From Anodontia alba (Eukaryota; Mollusca; Bivalvia; Lucinida; Lucinidae): DNA of 64,000 nt. The notes below the pieces were generated by a model. The model did no database searches. It saw only the letters and a list, made by a program, of their open reading frames with translations, and was not told the origin of the DNA. Below, piece after piece: positions 55,101 through 64,000 of the stretch. The DNA lies in assembly GCA_964016985.1 (NCBI GenBank), contig OZ024831.1, positions 25,145,948 to 25,209,947 of the forward strand, given 5' to 3'. How positions within the stretch are numbered: position 1 is the first letter of the stretch; each line of letters starts with the position of its first letter. Both the position numbers and the translations under genes were made by a program.

Positions 55101-58100
55101 CCTGTATATCAATATAGAAAACTTTAAAAATCTTCTTGTCAGAAACCATTGGACCAATTTCCATACAATTTTGCAGAAATGTTCCTTTGGTGATCCTCTA
55201 CCAAGATGTTCAAGCCACTTGGATTAGTCAAAAGACATGGCCGCCTGGGGGCGGGGCTTATTTTCACTATATATCTGTATAGAAAACTTTAAAAATCTTC
55301 TTGTCAGAAACCACTCAACCGATTTCCATATAATTTTGCAGAAATGCTCCTTTGGTGATCCTCTTGCAAGATTGTTCAAGCCATTTGGATTCGTCAAAAA
55401 ACATGGCCGCCAGGGGGCGGGGCTTATTTTCCCTATATATCTGTATAGAAAACTTTAAAAATCTTCTTGTCAGAAACCACTCAACCGATTTCCATATAAT
55501 TTTGCAGAAATGCTCCTTTGGTGATCCTCTTGCAAGATTGTTCAAGCCATTTGGATTTGTCAAAAAACATGGCTGCCATGGGGGCGGGGCTTATTTTCCC
55601 TATATATCTATATAGAAAATTTAAAAAATCTTCTTAACAGAAACCACTTGAACGATTGCAATATAATATGGCAGAAATGTTCCTTTGGTGATCCTGTACC
55701 AAGATTGTTCAAGCCATTTAGATTTGTCAAAAAACATGGCCGCCAGGGGGGCGGGGCTTATTTTCCCTATATATCTATATAGAAAAACTTGAAAAATCTT
55801 CTTGTCAGAAACCACTAGACCGATTTCATTATAACTTGGCAAAAATGTTTCCTTGGTGACCTTCTACCAAGATTGTTCAAATAATCGTGATTTGTCAAAA
55901 AACATGGCCGCTAGGGGGTGGAGCTTATTTTCCCTATATATCTATATCGAAAACTTGAAAAAATCTTCTTGTCAGAAACCACTGGACCGATTTCAATATA
56001 CCTTGGCAGAAATGTTTCTTTGGTGACCCTTTACCAAGATTGTTCAAGCCGTCATGATTTGTCAAAAAACATGGCCGCCAGGGGGCGGGGCTTATTTTCC
56101 CTATATATATCTATATAGAAAACTTGAAAAAACTTCTTGTCAGAAACCACTGGATCGATTTCAATATAACTTGGCAGATATGTTTCCTTGGTGACCCTTT
56201 ACCAAGATTGTTCAAGCTATCATGATTTGTCAAAAAACATGGCTGGTAGGGGGCGGGGCTTATTTTCCCCGTATATCTACATAGAAAACTTTAATGATCT
56301 TCTTGTCAGAAACCACTGGACTGATTTCAATTAAACATTGCAGAAATGTTTCTTATGTAATCCTCTATCAAGGTTATGCAAGCCATCATGATTCATCAAG
56401 AAACAGGGCCGCCAGGGGGCGTGGTTTATTTTCCCTATATATCTACATAGAAACTTTGAGGGTCTTCTTTTCAGAAACCACAGGTCCAATTTCATTACAG
56501 CTTGGCAAAATGTTTCCTTGGTGACCCGCTACCAAGATTGTTCAAGTAATCATGATTTGTCAAAAAACATGGCTGCTAGTGGGTGGGGCTTATTTTCCCA
56601 ATATATCTATATAGAAAACTAAAAAAATCTTCTTGTCAGAAACCAATGGACCGATTTCAATATAACTTGGCAGGAATGTTTCTTTGGTGACCCTCTACCA
56701 AGGTTGTTCAAGCTGTCATGATCGTCAAAAAACATGGCCACTACAGGGCAGGGCTTATTTTTTTCTATATGTCTATATAAAAAACTTTAAAAATCTTCTC
56801 GTAAGAAACCGTTGGACCAAGCTCAATGTAGCTTGGCAAGAATGTTGCTTTTGTGACCCTCTACCAGGATGGTTCAAGCCTTCATGATATGTCAAAAAAC
56901 ATGGCCTCCAGGGGGCGGGGCTTATTTTCGGTATATATCTGTATAGAAAACTTTAAAATACTTCTTGTCAAATACCTCCTGACCAATTTCAATAATGCTT
57001 TGGTGACCCTCTACCATGAATGTTCAAGCAATCCTGATTTGTCAGAAAACATGCCTGCTAGTGGGTGGGGCTCTATATCTCTCTATATAGAAACAGAAAA
57101 CTTTAAAAATCTTCTTGTCAGAAACCACTGAACCGATTTCAGTTTAACTTGGCAGGAATGTTCCTTTGGTTACCCTCTACCAAGTTTGTTCAAGCTGTCA
57201 TGATTCGTCATGGTTATTAAATTTATACATACAATTTTAGAGCAGTGAACTTGGCTGAAACTTCAACATTAAGTATGCAAATCTGTTTGCTCAGGTGAGC
57301 GATATAGGACCATCATGGTCCTCTTGTTTAAGCAATCATCATGAATCTTGCACAAAATGTTTGTCTTGATGAGTTCTAGGTCAAGTTCGAAACTGGGTCA
57401 CTTGGTATCAAAAACTAGGTCACCGGGCCAAATCAGCAGAAAACTTTGTTATAATCATTTTGAATTTTGATCAGAATGTTTGCCTTGATCAGTTCTAGAT
57501 CAGGCTCTCAAAGTGCTATGTTGCTCAGGTGAGTGTTACAGGGCCATCATGACCCTCTTGTTTTTTTTTTTAACCTTAACTTTGTATCTGCCCAGTATTG
57601 ATTGTGCTGGGGTTTAACGACACGTCAACCCTTGAGGGTCATTTTGTGTCATCTCCCAGAGAAAGGGAGAAAAGAGATAGAAGAGAGAGTAGAGGAGATG
57701 AAAGAGAGGGACAGGGAAGAAAGAGGAACAGGAAAGAAAGTGAAGAAACAGAAGAAATAAAAACATTCCCCCTCTACCCTTACCCACTACAAGGATAGCA
57801 GGCCTTGCCCAACTGTAAGCCAATATCAGTTGGACGCCCCAGTGATGTAAGATACACAGCACCTTCGCACCACCCGACCACCCCGTATCTGCCCAGTAAA
57901 CATGTGGTTAGGTAAACTGACCACGCTCGACATGACCCCATTGGGTTGACTGGGCCATAAGACCTCAACACAAACAAACAAATACTGAATAGTAAAATGT
58001 CGTTCATGGTACATGTAATTGATTAAATACATGTAGCTTTTAAAAAATGGCAACAATATAATGACTGGGCCATGATAAATATCACATTGGCCTAAACTTA

Positions 58101-61100
58101 TACTGTGTTGCTATGATTTGAAGATGAGCATGTGGTTTGGGAGTTTTGTTTTACAGAGAAACCTGTGTAAGAGAGCCAGCTCTGAGACAGACTTTAAACA
58201 GTGAGAGTTGATGTGGAAAGGTGACTGTCTTATAAAGGTACATGTCATGTAATATGACATGTACCTTTATAAGACAGCCACCTTTCCACATCAGCCACTT
58301 AAGTCAGTCTCAAAGGTGGCTTTCTTAGACAGGTTAAAGGCTTTGCTGACTTGATTTTGTGGGTACCCAGTCATTACTCTTACATCTTCAGTCCTATTCA
58401 ATTTGAAATTTTGGAGATTATCCTACAAATTTGCTTGTTTTTTGGATTTATTTATTTTTTTATTTATTTTTTATTTTTTTTTGATATTCTGTTTAAAAAT
58501 ATAATCCTGTCAATCATAATAATTGCAGGCACTGTGGATGAGGTGAAACTTCTATTAAAAGAATCAGATGTTAGAGTTGATTGTCTGGATGAGGTAAATA
58601 TTTCTGTTGTCAGTACTCTGATGAAAGCTTAGCTTGCTAAGAAAATATTCAGCAGATGGCATATTGAAATATTTTTCTTATTTTTTTTTATGCCCCCATT
58701 TTCAATGTGTGGAGGTGGGGGGGGGGGGGGCATATAGTATTACTGCTGTCCGCACGTCTGTCCAACCCGTCCGTCCCAAATGGTTTCCGTGCGATCTCTT
58801 TTGAAATTATTTGTGTATTGGATTGAAATTCTATACACAGGTATATAATCATAAAATATAGGTCAAATTCGATTTAGGGTAAAATCCACGAATCATTTTG
58901 GGAGTTGTGGCCCTTTTTCAACTTTTAAAAATTTTCAACTTGAAAAATGGTTTCCTTGCAATATCTTTTGGAAAGATAAGTGTATTGGATTCAAACTTTA
59001 TACACAGGTATATAATCGTAAAATGTAGGTCAAGTTCGATTTAGCGTAAAATCCACCAATCATTATGAGAGTTATGGCCCTTTTTTCAACTTCATTTCTT
59101 GCAGAGTGCCTGCGTTTGGGTGAGGATGGCCCTGATTTTGGGAGTTAGGGTCCTTTTTCAACTTTGAGAAATGGTTTCTATTCCATAACTTTTGAAAAGA
59201 TTAGTGTATTGGAATCATAATTTATACACAACCATATAATTATAAAATATAGGTCAAGTTCTGTTTAGACTAAAATCCAATTATTTTTAGAGTTATGGCC
59301 CTTTTTCAACGTTGAAAAATAGTTGAAAAATAGATTGGGTTCGATATCTTTTGAAAAGATTAGTGTATTGGATTTAAACTTTATACCGGGGTATATAATC
59401 ATAAAATGTAGGTCAAGTTTGATTTAGGGTAAAATCCACCAAATTTTTTGGGAGTTATGGTCCTTTTTCAACTTTGAAAAATGGTTTTCGTTCCATAATG
59501 TTTGAAAAGATTAGTGAATTGGAGTCATATTTTATACACAAGCATATAATTATAAAATATAGGTCAAGTTCGATTTAGGGTAAAATCCACCAATTATTTT
59601 TAGAGTTCTGGCCCTTTTTCAATGTTGAAAAGTAGTTTCCGTTCCATAACTTTTGAAAACATGAGTGTATTGGATTCATATTTAATATACAGCTATATAA
59701 TCATAAAACAGAGGTCAAGTTCGATTTAGGGTAAAATCCATCCATTATTATGGGAGTTATGGCCCTTTTTCACCTTCAGAAAATGTTTTCCTTTTGATAT
59801 TTTTTTTTAAAAAGATTAGTGTATTGGATTCATATTTTATACACAGGTATATAATCATAAAATATTGCTCAAGTTCGACTAAGGGTAAAATCTGCCAATT
59901 ATTGTGAGAGTTATGGCCCTTTTTTCAACTTCATTTTTTGCAAAGTGTCTGCGTTTGGGTGAGGATGGCCCTGAGCGGGGGCATCTGTGTCTTATTGACA
60001 CATTTTAGCTTCTTTTCTTTTTCTGATTTTAACCTGAATGCACAAGGTTTTGTATGCTTAGAAATTGTTAAGTATCAATTGGGCCTCCATAGAAACATGC
60101 GAGTTTCGCAAAATGCAATGTATGCGTATCTGCTATACAGTTGTTTTATATACAGATATGTCTAGGCTTCTCATACATCAGAATAATTTGTATATCTTTC
60201 TGATGCTAGGTTTAGCAAAAATTGAGTGCTAGAGTCTTTACTTTTGGAACGGTGCAGCCCTACTAATAGTGGCCCTTTATTTATATGATTCATAGACCCC
60301 AGAAAGCTTTTTTTCCAGAGTACTGACATTTTTCTTATTTCTCCATGAAAAGATTAGTTATGGACTGTGCTCATAAAAAAAAAACATCATGCTGAGGCTC
60401 TTATAATGAGGACAAGCAACATATGTTTTCATGGAGAAATTATAAAAATAGTAAGTGGATACCAACCCCTATCTAGAACTATGACAGTTTGCTTAGATGT
60501 GCCTGTCAGAATATTCAGTGTAGCAATTATGCTATAGAGCTTTACATAGTTCCAGTCAAGGGTGCCATTTTCAACCAAAAAGTACTGATATTTTTCTTAT
60601 TTCTCCATAAAAACATGTTACGGTACTCATTAGAAGTGCCTTGTCTATGTGCTTCTAATGAGTACTCGAATGTTTTCATTGAGAAATAAGAAAAATAATA
60701 TGTGGATACCATCTCTTATCTGGAGCACACCTACATGTAACTAGAACCATAACAGTTTGTTCAAATGTGTCAGTCAGAATAGTCATTGTAGCAAACACAT
60801 TGTATGCTATGCAGATTTGTATATGGCACCTGAAATGATGATTTATTTTTCACACTTTGTTAGACTGACCACACAAACTGTATATCATATTTACAATCTT
60901 TACCCTAAATATTCGGACACTTAACCCCTTACTATACTAAAATTTGACTACATTATACTACCCGTTTGTGTGCCTAAACACTGTTAGATAAGTGGCAAAC
61001 AGTGTAGACCCTGATCAGATGCCACATTCTGTGACATCTGATCTGGTTCTACACTTAGTCTATTTGCTCAGGCCTGTCTGTCTCAGTACTTAAGAGTTAT

Positions 61101-63940
61101 TATGGTATAGTGTTTCTAATCAATACAATTTACAAAATAGTCATATGAGATAGGGTAATATGAATATCAGTTTGCAAGGTCTGACAAGATCATGACTCTA
61201 CATAAGGCATTTTTTCTAACAGAAGGTTTCTAATGAGTACCCACAACATGTGATTTCATGAAGAAACAGATGAATTGTTCAGGAGATGATAATTCTGGGA
61301 TAATTTTCTCCAGTTCTCCATAAAAACACATGTTGTGGGTACTTATTAGAAGCACCTCAGTGAGGTGTTTCTAATGATTACCACAACATATACTTTTATT
61401 GAGAAAGTAGAAAAATTATCCCTAAATACTCCTCCTTAACTATTCCTCTGAGAAATTAGAAAAATAATTATCTGGATACCATATTATGGTCTTGTTCCAA
61501 TGACCTGACTGGGAATTGTCTAAATTTGATTTAATGACATTGTCTGTCACTGTCAAAATGGCTCAATCTTTCTATTCTCAATCTATTCCATATATTTGAT
61601 AGGGATGTACCACACTTTGTCGAAAGACAGTTGGTCAAAAGAGGTTTTTGGTCGACTTGGACAAATGGTCAATACCACACTTCGTCTAATCATTACTTAG
61701 TCGAATTTTAGTCGAAACTTTTCGACAGTGTTAATTGTAAGTCTGATCAAATGAACTTTCCTGTAAAATGGAAGTTGAAGTTTCATTTCCGGAAATTAAG
61801 GAATAAAAACGAAAACGAGGCTTACTTTTGAGGGTTCTTACAAAAGTGTACAATTTATATGAAACTGTATTCACAACAACTCAGATTGATGATGATTATT
61901 TATTTCAATTCAACTGAGTAACAACATTTTGAATACATGTACAACAATATGATTATAAGAATATAACTGTAACTGATTTTTACCATCAGTTATAATAATC
62001 ACAGCTCACTACTTTAATGACCCTCGTCGGGTATATAGCTTTGGTCGCTTGACAACAAAGTCTCACTGTCTTCGGAGATCGTTATTAGTGCAAACAACTT
62101 TCGACCATTTGTCGCATCTATGAAAAAATTGTCGACCAAATGGTTAATCGACGAAATGGACTTTCGACTAACATCTGTCGACAAAGTGACTTGTCAACCA
62201 ACTATCTTTCGACGAAGTGTCGTGCACCGATTTGGTAGACCAGCATTGCCTTTACTTTGGCACTCTTAGAAATGGTTGACTATGCCTGGTAGGTGCAGTC
62301 GGTTGTATATGTATTTGACATGGATGTGTCCAGCATTCTTCATTGTTGACCATAACCATACATCTTAACCTGCTTGCACCTATTAAATCTTCTTCCTTAT
62401 ATTTTATCTTGTGTGTCTTTGCTTTACTGCTAGCAGATTTGAAATATAAAATTTGCTTAGCTAGATATTTAAGTGGATTTTTTCATCAAAACAAATATTT
62501 TTCTTATTTCTCCAAGCAAACATATTTTAGGTTCTGATAAGAAGTAATGTGGGAGGTTCTTATGATTTTCCAGAGTGCCGGCCTCTGTGGCTCAGTTGAA
62601 TGCAAGCCAGAACTGACGATCAGGAGGTCAAGGGTTTGATTTGCATCAGGTCCCACAACACTGATCGTGAAATATTTTGTATGGTCATTCTCTCTATTTT
62701 TGATTCAAGAAGGGCGGTTGTCAGTTTCTGGTGAAAGAAAGTGCACAAGCACATGTACTAGTTTTAAACAGCCTAGAGGACTAAATCTGCCCAGGAAAAA
62801 GTGTGATTAGGTAAAGCGACCAGCTCAACATGCCCTAATGGGTTGACAGGGCTGTAAAACCACAACTCAGTCAAACAATTTCTCAGAGCATATTTTCCTT
62901 TAAATATATTTATCTGGATACCCATAGCTAAAGATAAGAGGGTTTTTCTGGCCCTATGTACTCCTCTTACCTAGAGCTACAAGTTTGTTTACCTACCTCA
63001 TTTATAATTGAGCCAGCACATGACAAAACCTACAATAAGACCTGTGTGACCAGCAAAGACTTGGAACAGCTTGTATATCCATCCAGTATGGAAAGGGTTC
63101 TTGTTCATCCCTCTTTGGATAGCCCTTAGCGTGTAGAAGGCACATGATCAGCAAAGACTGATCGGACTGCACAGATGTGCAGGCTAATCTAATTCTTTGC
63201 TGGTTGCTAAGTCTTATTGTAGGTGTTCTCAATTTTCAGTCATGAACTTTTTCATACAAATCACATGTTTCTCCATTATTGTGAACTGTAGGATCTGCTG
63301 GTAGGAAGACTTGAGGCACTAATCGTCCTGGTCTAGCCCATAGTATAACTGTATGCATATATGCTAAGGCAACATTTTAACATGCTGTATATGCTAAGGT
63401 ATCTGCTTTGTATTATATGCTGTCAGCAGATGACAAATTGATGATATTTATTTATTAATTAACCCCTCCTGCAAACTGTGTATGTGGAGGGGGAGGGTAT
63501 ACTCTATCTGTCCATCCATCGATCCGTCACATTTAGGTCCTTGCGGAGTCATGAGGGGGTTATCTAATAAGCACTGCTTATTGACAATTCTTGTTTTACC
63601 TTAAAGATAAGTTTTGACATTGGAAGCAAAGTGTCTCCAGAGAGGAAAATAAGAAAAAATATTTTTAAAAAAATAATTTTTACCCAGCATGCTAAAGGTT
63701 AAACTCGGCTTCACAGAAATAGGATTGTAATAACTATAATGAGTCATTATACATGTACATATACATAATCAGCATGCTAAGCATTAAAGTTATATTTTCA
63801 GAATGGGATGACACCTCTGTTACATGCTTGCTTTAAGGGCAAGGTAGAGGCTGCACGTCTGTTATTGTCACATGGAGCTGACGTCAACACCAACTACCAT
63901 GAGAATGCATACACAGCATTGATGTTTGCAGCACTCTCAG
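52111..63940 (+). CDS. ANKMY2: Ankyrin repeat and MYND domain-containing protein 2, 5' part (gene continues beyond window)
   Basis: join(52111-52177, 58529-58593, 63802-63940+) encodes the first 90 residues. Exon junctions fall within Gly23 (phase 1), after Glu44 (phase 0) and within Gly91 (phase 1). The N-terminus [20 protein letters not shown], then a [10 protein letters not shown] helix pair, VRVDCLDE, ankyrin repeat [20 protein letters not shown] to LLSHGADVN (45-73), and [11 protein letters not shown] starting the next repeat, match vertebrate ANKMY2 in order. Known role: ANKMY2 (C. elegans DAF-25) helps traffic cyclases to cilia and, in vertebrates, restrains Hedgehog signalling through ciliary adenylyl cyclases. 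The remaining ankyrin repeats and MYND zinc finger must lie beyond 64000. ATG is the first Met after an in-frame TAA (52081-52083) with favourable context (A at -3, G at +4). Confidence 0.92.
52590..54045 (-). repeat. Dispersed repeat family C, copy 3, split by a Helitron-like insertion
   Basis: 52590-52708 (GTGGCGAATGTGTAGTG, GGACAAGGCCTGCTATCC, GGTAGAGGGGGAATG) and 53891-54045 (CTGTTTCTTCACTTAC, CTCTTTTCTCTCTTTCTC, GGGAGATAACACAAAA) join into one ~275-bp copy like those at 17966 and 39408. Confidence 0.8.
52709..53890 (+). mobile_element. 1.18-kb Helitron-like non-autonomous element
   Basis: Compared with family C copies reading GTTTTTATTTCTTCTG, the element lies exactly between A (52708) and T (53891) with no target duplication. 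It ends with a TGCCC-CACT-GGGCA hairpin followed ten bases later by CTAG, as in Helitron 3' ends. Its 5' end TTATACCCGCG lacks the canonical TC. The interior has ~5 degenerate ~150-200-bp units (AGACCCTTTGA(G/T)G, GATATAGGTCTAGAG, CTTGAGGTCAAGGTCACAGA). No Rep/helicase frame. A 22-bp local duplication lies at 53076-53118. Confidence 0.72.
54046..54539. other. ANKMY2 intron 1 DNA, nothing recognised
   Basis: Unique-looking sequence without repeats or coding similarity. Confidence 0.35.
54540..57330 (+). mobile_element. Complete tandem-core element, 14 units of ~166 bp, in ANKMY2 intron 1
   Basis: Head at 54540-54690: TAGCTCACCTGAGCC, AAA, GGCTCATGGTGAGCTA (a hairpin), then GGCGTCGTCGTCGTCC. 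Core: 14 units centred on an ATGGCCGCCAGGGGGCGGGG motif (~54905 to ~57050), each with CTTCTTGTCAGAAACCAC, CCGATTTCAATATAA, CAAGATTGTTCAAGCC, CTTATTTTCCCTATATATC. Tail 57240-57330: GCTCAGGTGAGCGATATAGG then the ACCATCATGGT hairpin and CCTCTTGTTT. Non-coding; open frames through the array are incidental. Confidence 0.88.
57331..57572 (+). mobile_element. Truncated relative with the same tail
   Basis: Ends GCTCAGGTGAGTGTTACAGG, GCCATCATGACCCTCTTG and a T-run, the same tail layout as the element just upstream. Its core (GAGTTCTAGGTCAAGTTCGA, AACTGGGTCACTTGG) is unrelated. The head is missing. Confidence 0.65.
57605..57885 (+). repeat. Dispersed repeat family C, copy 4
   Basis: Reverse orientation relative to the other copies: GGGGTTTAACGACACGTC, purine tract GAGAAAGGGAGAAAAGAG, TAGCAGGCCTTGCCCAAC, GCCAATATCAGTTGGACG, TAAGATACACAGCACC. 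Confidence 0.75.
57886..57990 (+). mobile_element. SINE 3' tail fragment
   Basis: CTGCCCAGTAAACATGTGGTTAGG, GACCACGCTCGACATGACCC, ATTGGGTTGACTGGGCC, and a CAACACAAACAAACAAA end match the 3' part of the SINEs at 49.7 and 62.6 kb. No tRNA-like head. Sequence shown in pieces. Confidence 0.7.
58161..58335. mobile_element. 175-bp foldback MITE
   Basis: AACCTGTGTAAGAGAGCCA...GTGGAAAGGTGACTGTCT and TATAAAGGTACATGTCAT pair with ATGACATGTACCTTTATA, AGACAGCCACCTTTCCAC and TAGACAGGTT. Arms of ~80 bp; the inner ~40 bp are perfect. Lies ~190 bp before ANKMY2 exon 2. Confidence 0.85.
58529..58593 (+). CDS. ANKMY2: ANKMY2 exon 2
   Basis: Acceptor AATTGCAG|GC, donor GAG|GTAAAT. Completes Gly23 and encodes [21 protein letters not shown]. 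Preceded by a ~90-bp T-rich tract typical of mollusc introns. Confidence 0.9.
58689..60008 (+). mobile_element. Tandem-core element, ~7 units of ~175 bp, in ANKMY2 intron 2
   Basis: Head TATGCCCCCATTTTCAATG with a 14-G run and CGTCCGTCCC. Units contain TTTGAAAAGATTAGTGTATT, TATACACAGGTATATAATCA, TAGGTCAAGTTCGATTTAGG, GTAAAATCCACCAATTAT, GAGTTATGGCCCTTTTTCAA. Tail GGATGGCCCTGAGCGGGGGC then a TGTGTC-TTATT-GACACA hairpin and TTTTAG, possibly a decayed CTAG-type end. Non-coding. Confidence 0.75.
60300..61460. repeat. Cluster of palindromic MITE relics (family P3) with a P4 core
   Basis: P3 pairs at ~60330-60450, 60590-60695 and 61310-61440: TTTTTCTTATTTCTCCAT, then AAAACATGTT, a GTACTCATTAGAAGTGCC / GTGCTTCTAATGAGTAC hairpin, and mirrored GAGAAATAAGAAAAAT. 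P4 core at 60990-61075 (GCAAACAGTGTAGACC ... GGTTCTACACT). Confidence 0.6.
61605..62227. mobile_element. hAT-like non-autonomous element, 623 bp
   Basis: Left ATGTACCACACTTTGTCGAA and inverted right GTGCACGACACTTCGTCG, both continuing AAGA(C/T)AGTTGGT. Many internal GTCGA motifs cluster near both ends (TTTTGGTCGACTTGG; GTCGACCAAATGG), as expected for hAT subterminal sites. No transposase. Target duplication not resolved by eye. Confidence 0.6.
62578..62880 (+). mobile_element. tRNA-derived SINE, full-length, in ANKMY2 intron 2
   Basis: Head GCCGGCCTCTGTGGCTCAG (A box) ... AAGGGTTTGATTTGC (B box, degenerate), then GATCGTGAAATATTTTGT, TTGATTCAAGAAGGGCGG, GTCAGTTTCTGGTGAAAG, GAGGACTAAATCTGCCCAGG, CATGCCCTAATGGGTTGAC, ending near ACTCAGTCAAACAA. 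Same orientation as the gene. Confidence 0.82.
63029..63223. mobile_element. 195-bp MITE with CCTACAATAAGAC ends
   Basis: Left CCTACAATAAGACCTG then GACCAGCAAAGACTTG; right inverted CCTACAATAAGACTTAGC then AACCAGCAAAGAATTAG. An internal GACTGATCGGACTGCACAG segment is shared with other small MITEs in the window. Confidence 0.7.
63468..63597. repeat. Fragment of a dispersed repeat end
   Basis: GTGGAGGGGGAGGGTATAC, GTCCATCCATCGATCCGTC and the hairpin AATAAGCACTGCTTATT before GACAATTCTTG resemble head and tail pieces of tandem-core elements with the core lost. Confidence 0.45.
63802..63940 (+). CDS. ANKMY2: ANKMY2 exon 3
   Basis: Acceptor TATTTTCAG|AAT, donor CTCAG|GTGAGC. Encodes the first full ankyrin repeat ([17 protein letters not shown]) and the start of the second. 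No damage. Confidence 0.92.
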
Positions 63941-64000
63941 GTGAGCCTTGTTCTAGAAAGACACTGTTTTTTTTTTCTTTTGTCTACCCAAAAAGCATAG

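Noticed and set aside
54692..57131. Series of 65-90-codon frames across the 166-bp array
   Set aside because: Each is the translation of one tandem unit and its frame changes with unit length. No start context or conserved protein.

Overview
This is animal nuclear DNA: AT-rich, intron-bearing and dominated by short non-autonomous transposons, tandem arrays and SINEs. The repeat style suggests a bivalve mollusc: many palindromic MITEs, ~166-bp arrays containing an 'ATGGCCGCCAGGGGGCGGGGC'-like core, and head/tail elements with tandem cores reminiscent of bivalve pearl/HINE elements. The species call is inference, with a heterodont clam-like genome as best guess.

Two genuine host genes are recognisable, both on the + strand. 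(1) A three-exon gene (629-1006, 5558-5752, 7784-8161) encodes a predicted 316-aa type II membrane protein with an FkbM-type (Methyltransf_21) domain. All its introns are phase 0. (2) The first three coding exons (52111-52177, 58529-58593, 63802-63940) belong to the ankyrin-repeat/MYND protein ANKMY2, a ciliary trafficking factor. That gene runs off the right edge. No convincing host exon was found in the ~44 kb between them.

Layout. 0-8.2 kb is the FkbM gene. Its 5' flank and both introns are full of repeats: a TA-target MITE beginning 5 bp past exon 1, a reverse-oriented 166-bp array and a deleted mariner. 8.2-16.4 kb holds MITEs and foldbacks. 16.4-21.9 kb is a tandem-core element split by a 3.6-kb terminal-inverted-repeat (TIR) insertion flanked by (AT)n. 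22.7-24.1 kb has three copies of a ~275-bp palindromic MITE (eight in the window). 25.7-31.9 kb is a 320-bp MITE split by a 5.8-kb TIR element with no transposase. 32.5-33.9 kb is a nearly complete mariner, and 36.9-38.1 kb is a second, more decayed mariner of another lineage. 39.0-40.9 kb is another tandem-core element, and 40.9-50.3 kb is an ~815-bp satellite (11 units plus a fragment). 49.7-50.9 kb has SINEs and 51.25-51.86 kb has a LINE 3' remnant. 52.1-64 kb is ANKMY2, with introns carrying a Helitron-like insertion, a 14-unit 166-bp array, a ~175-bp tandem-core element, a hAT-like element and a SINE.

The two genes show no evident functional link. The most informative aspect of the window is its nested-insertion record. 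In several places a second copy of the host repeat serves as an empty site, which fixes insertion boundaries and target-site duplications without any database.
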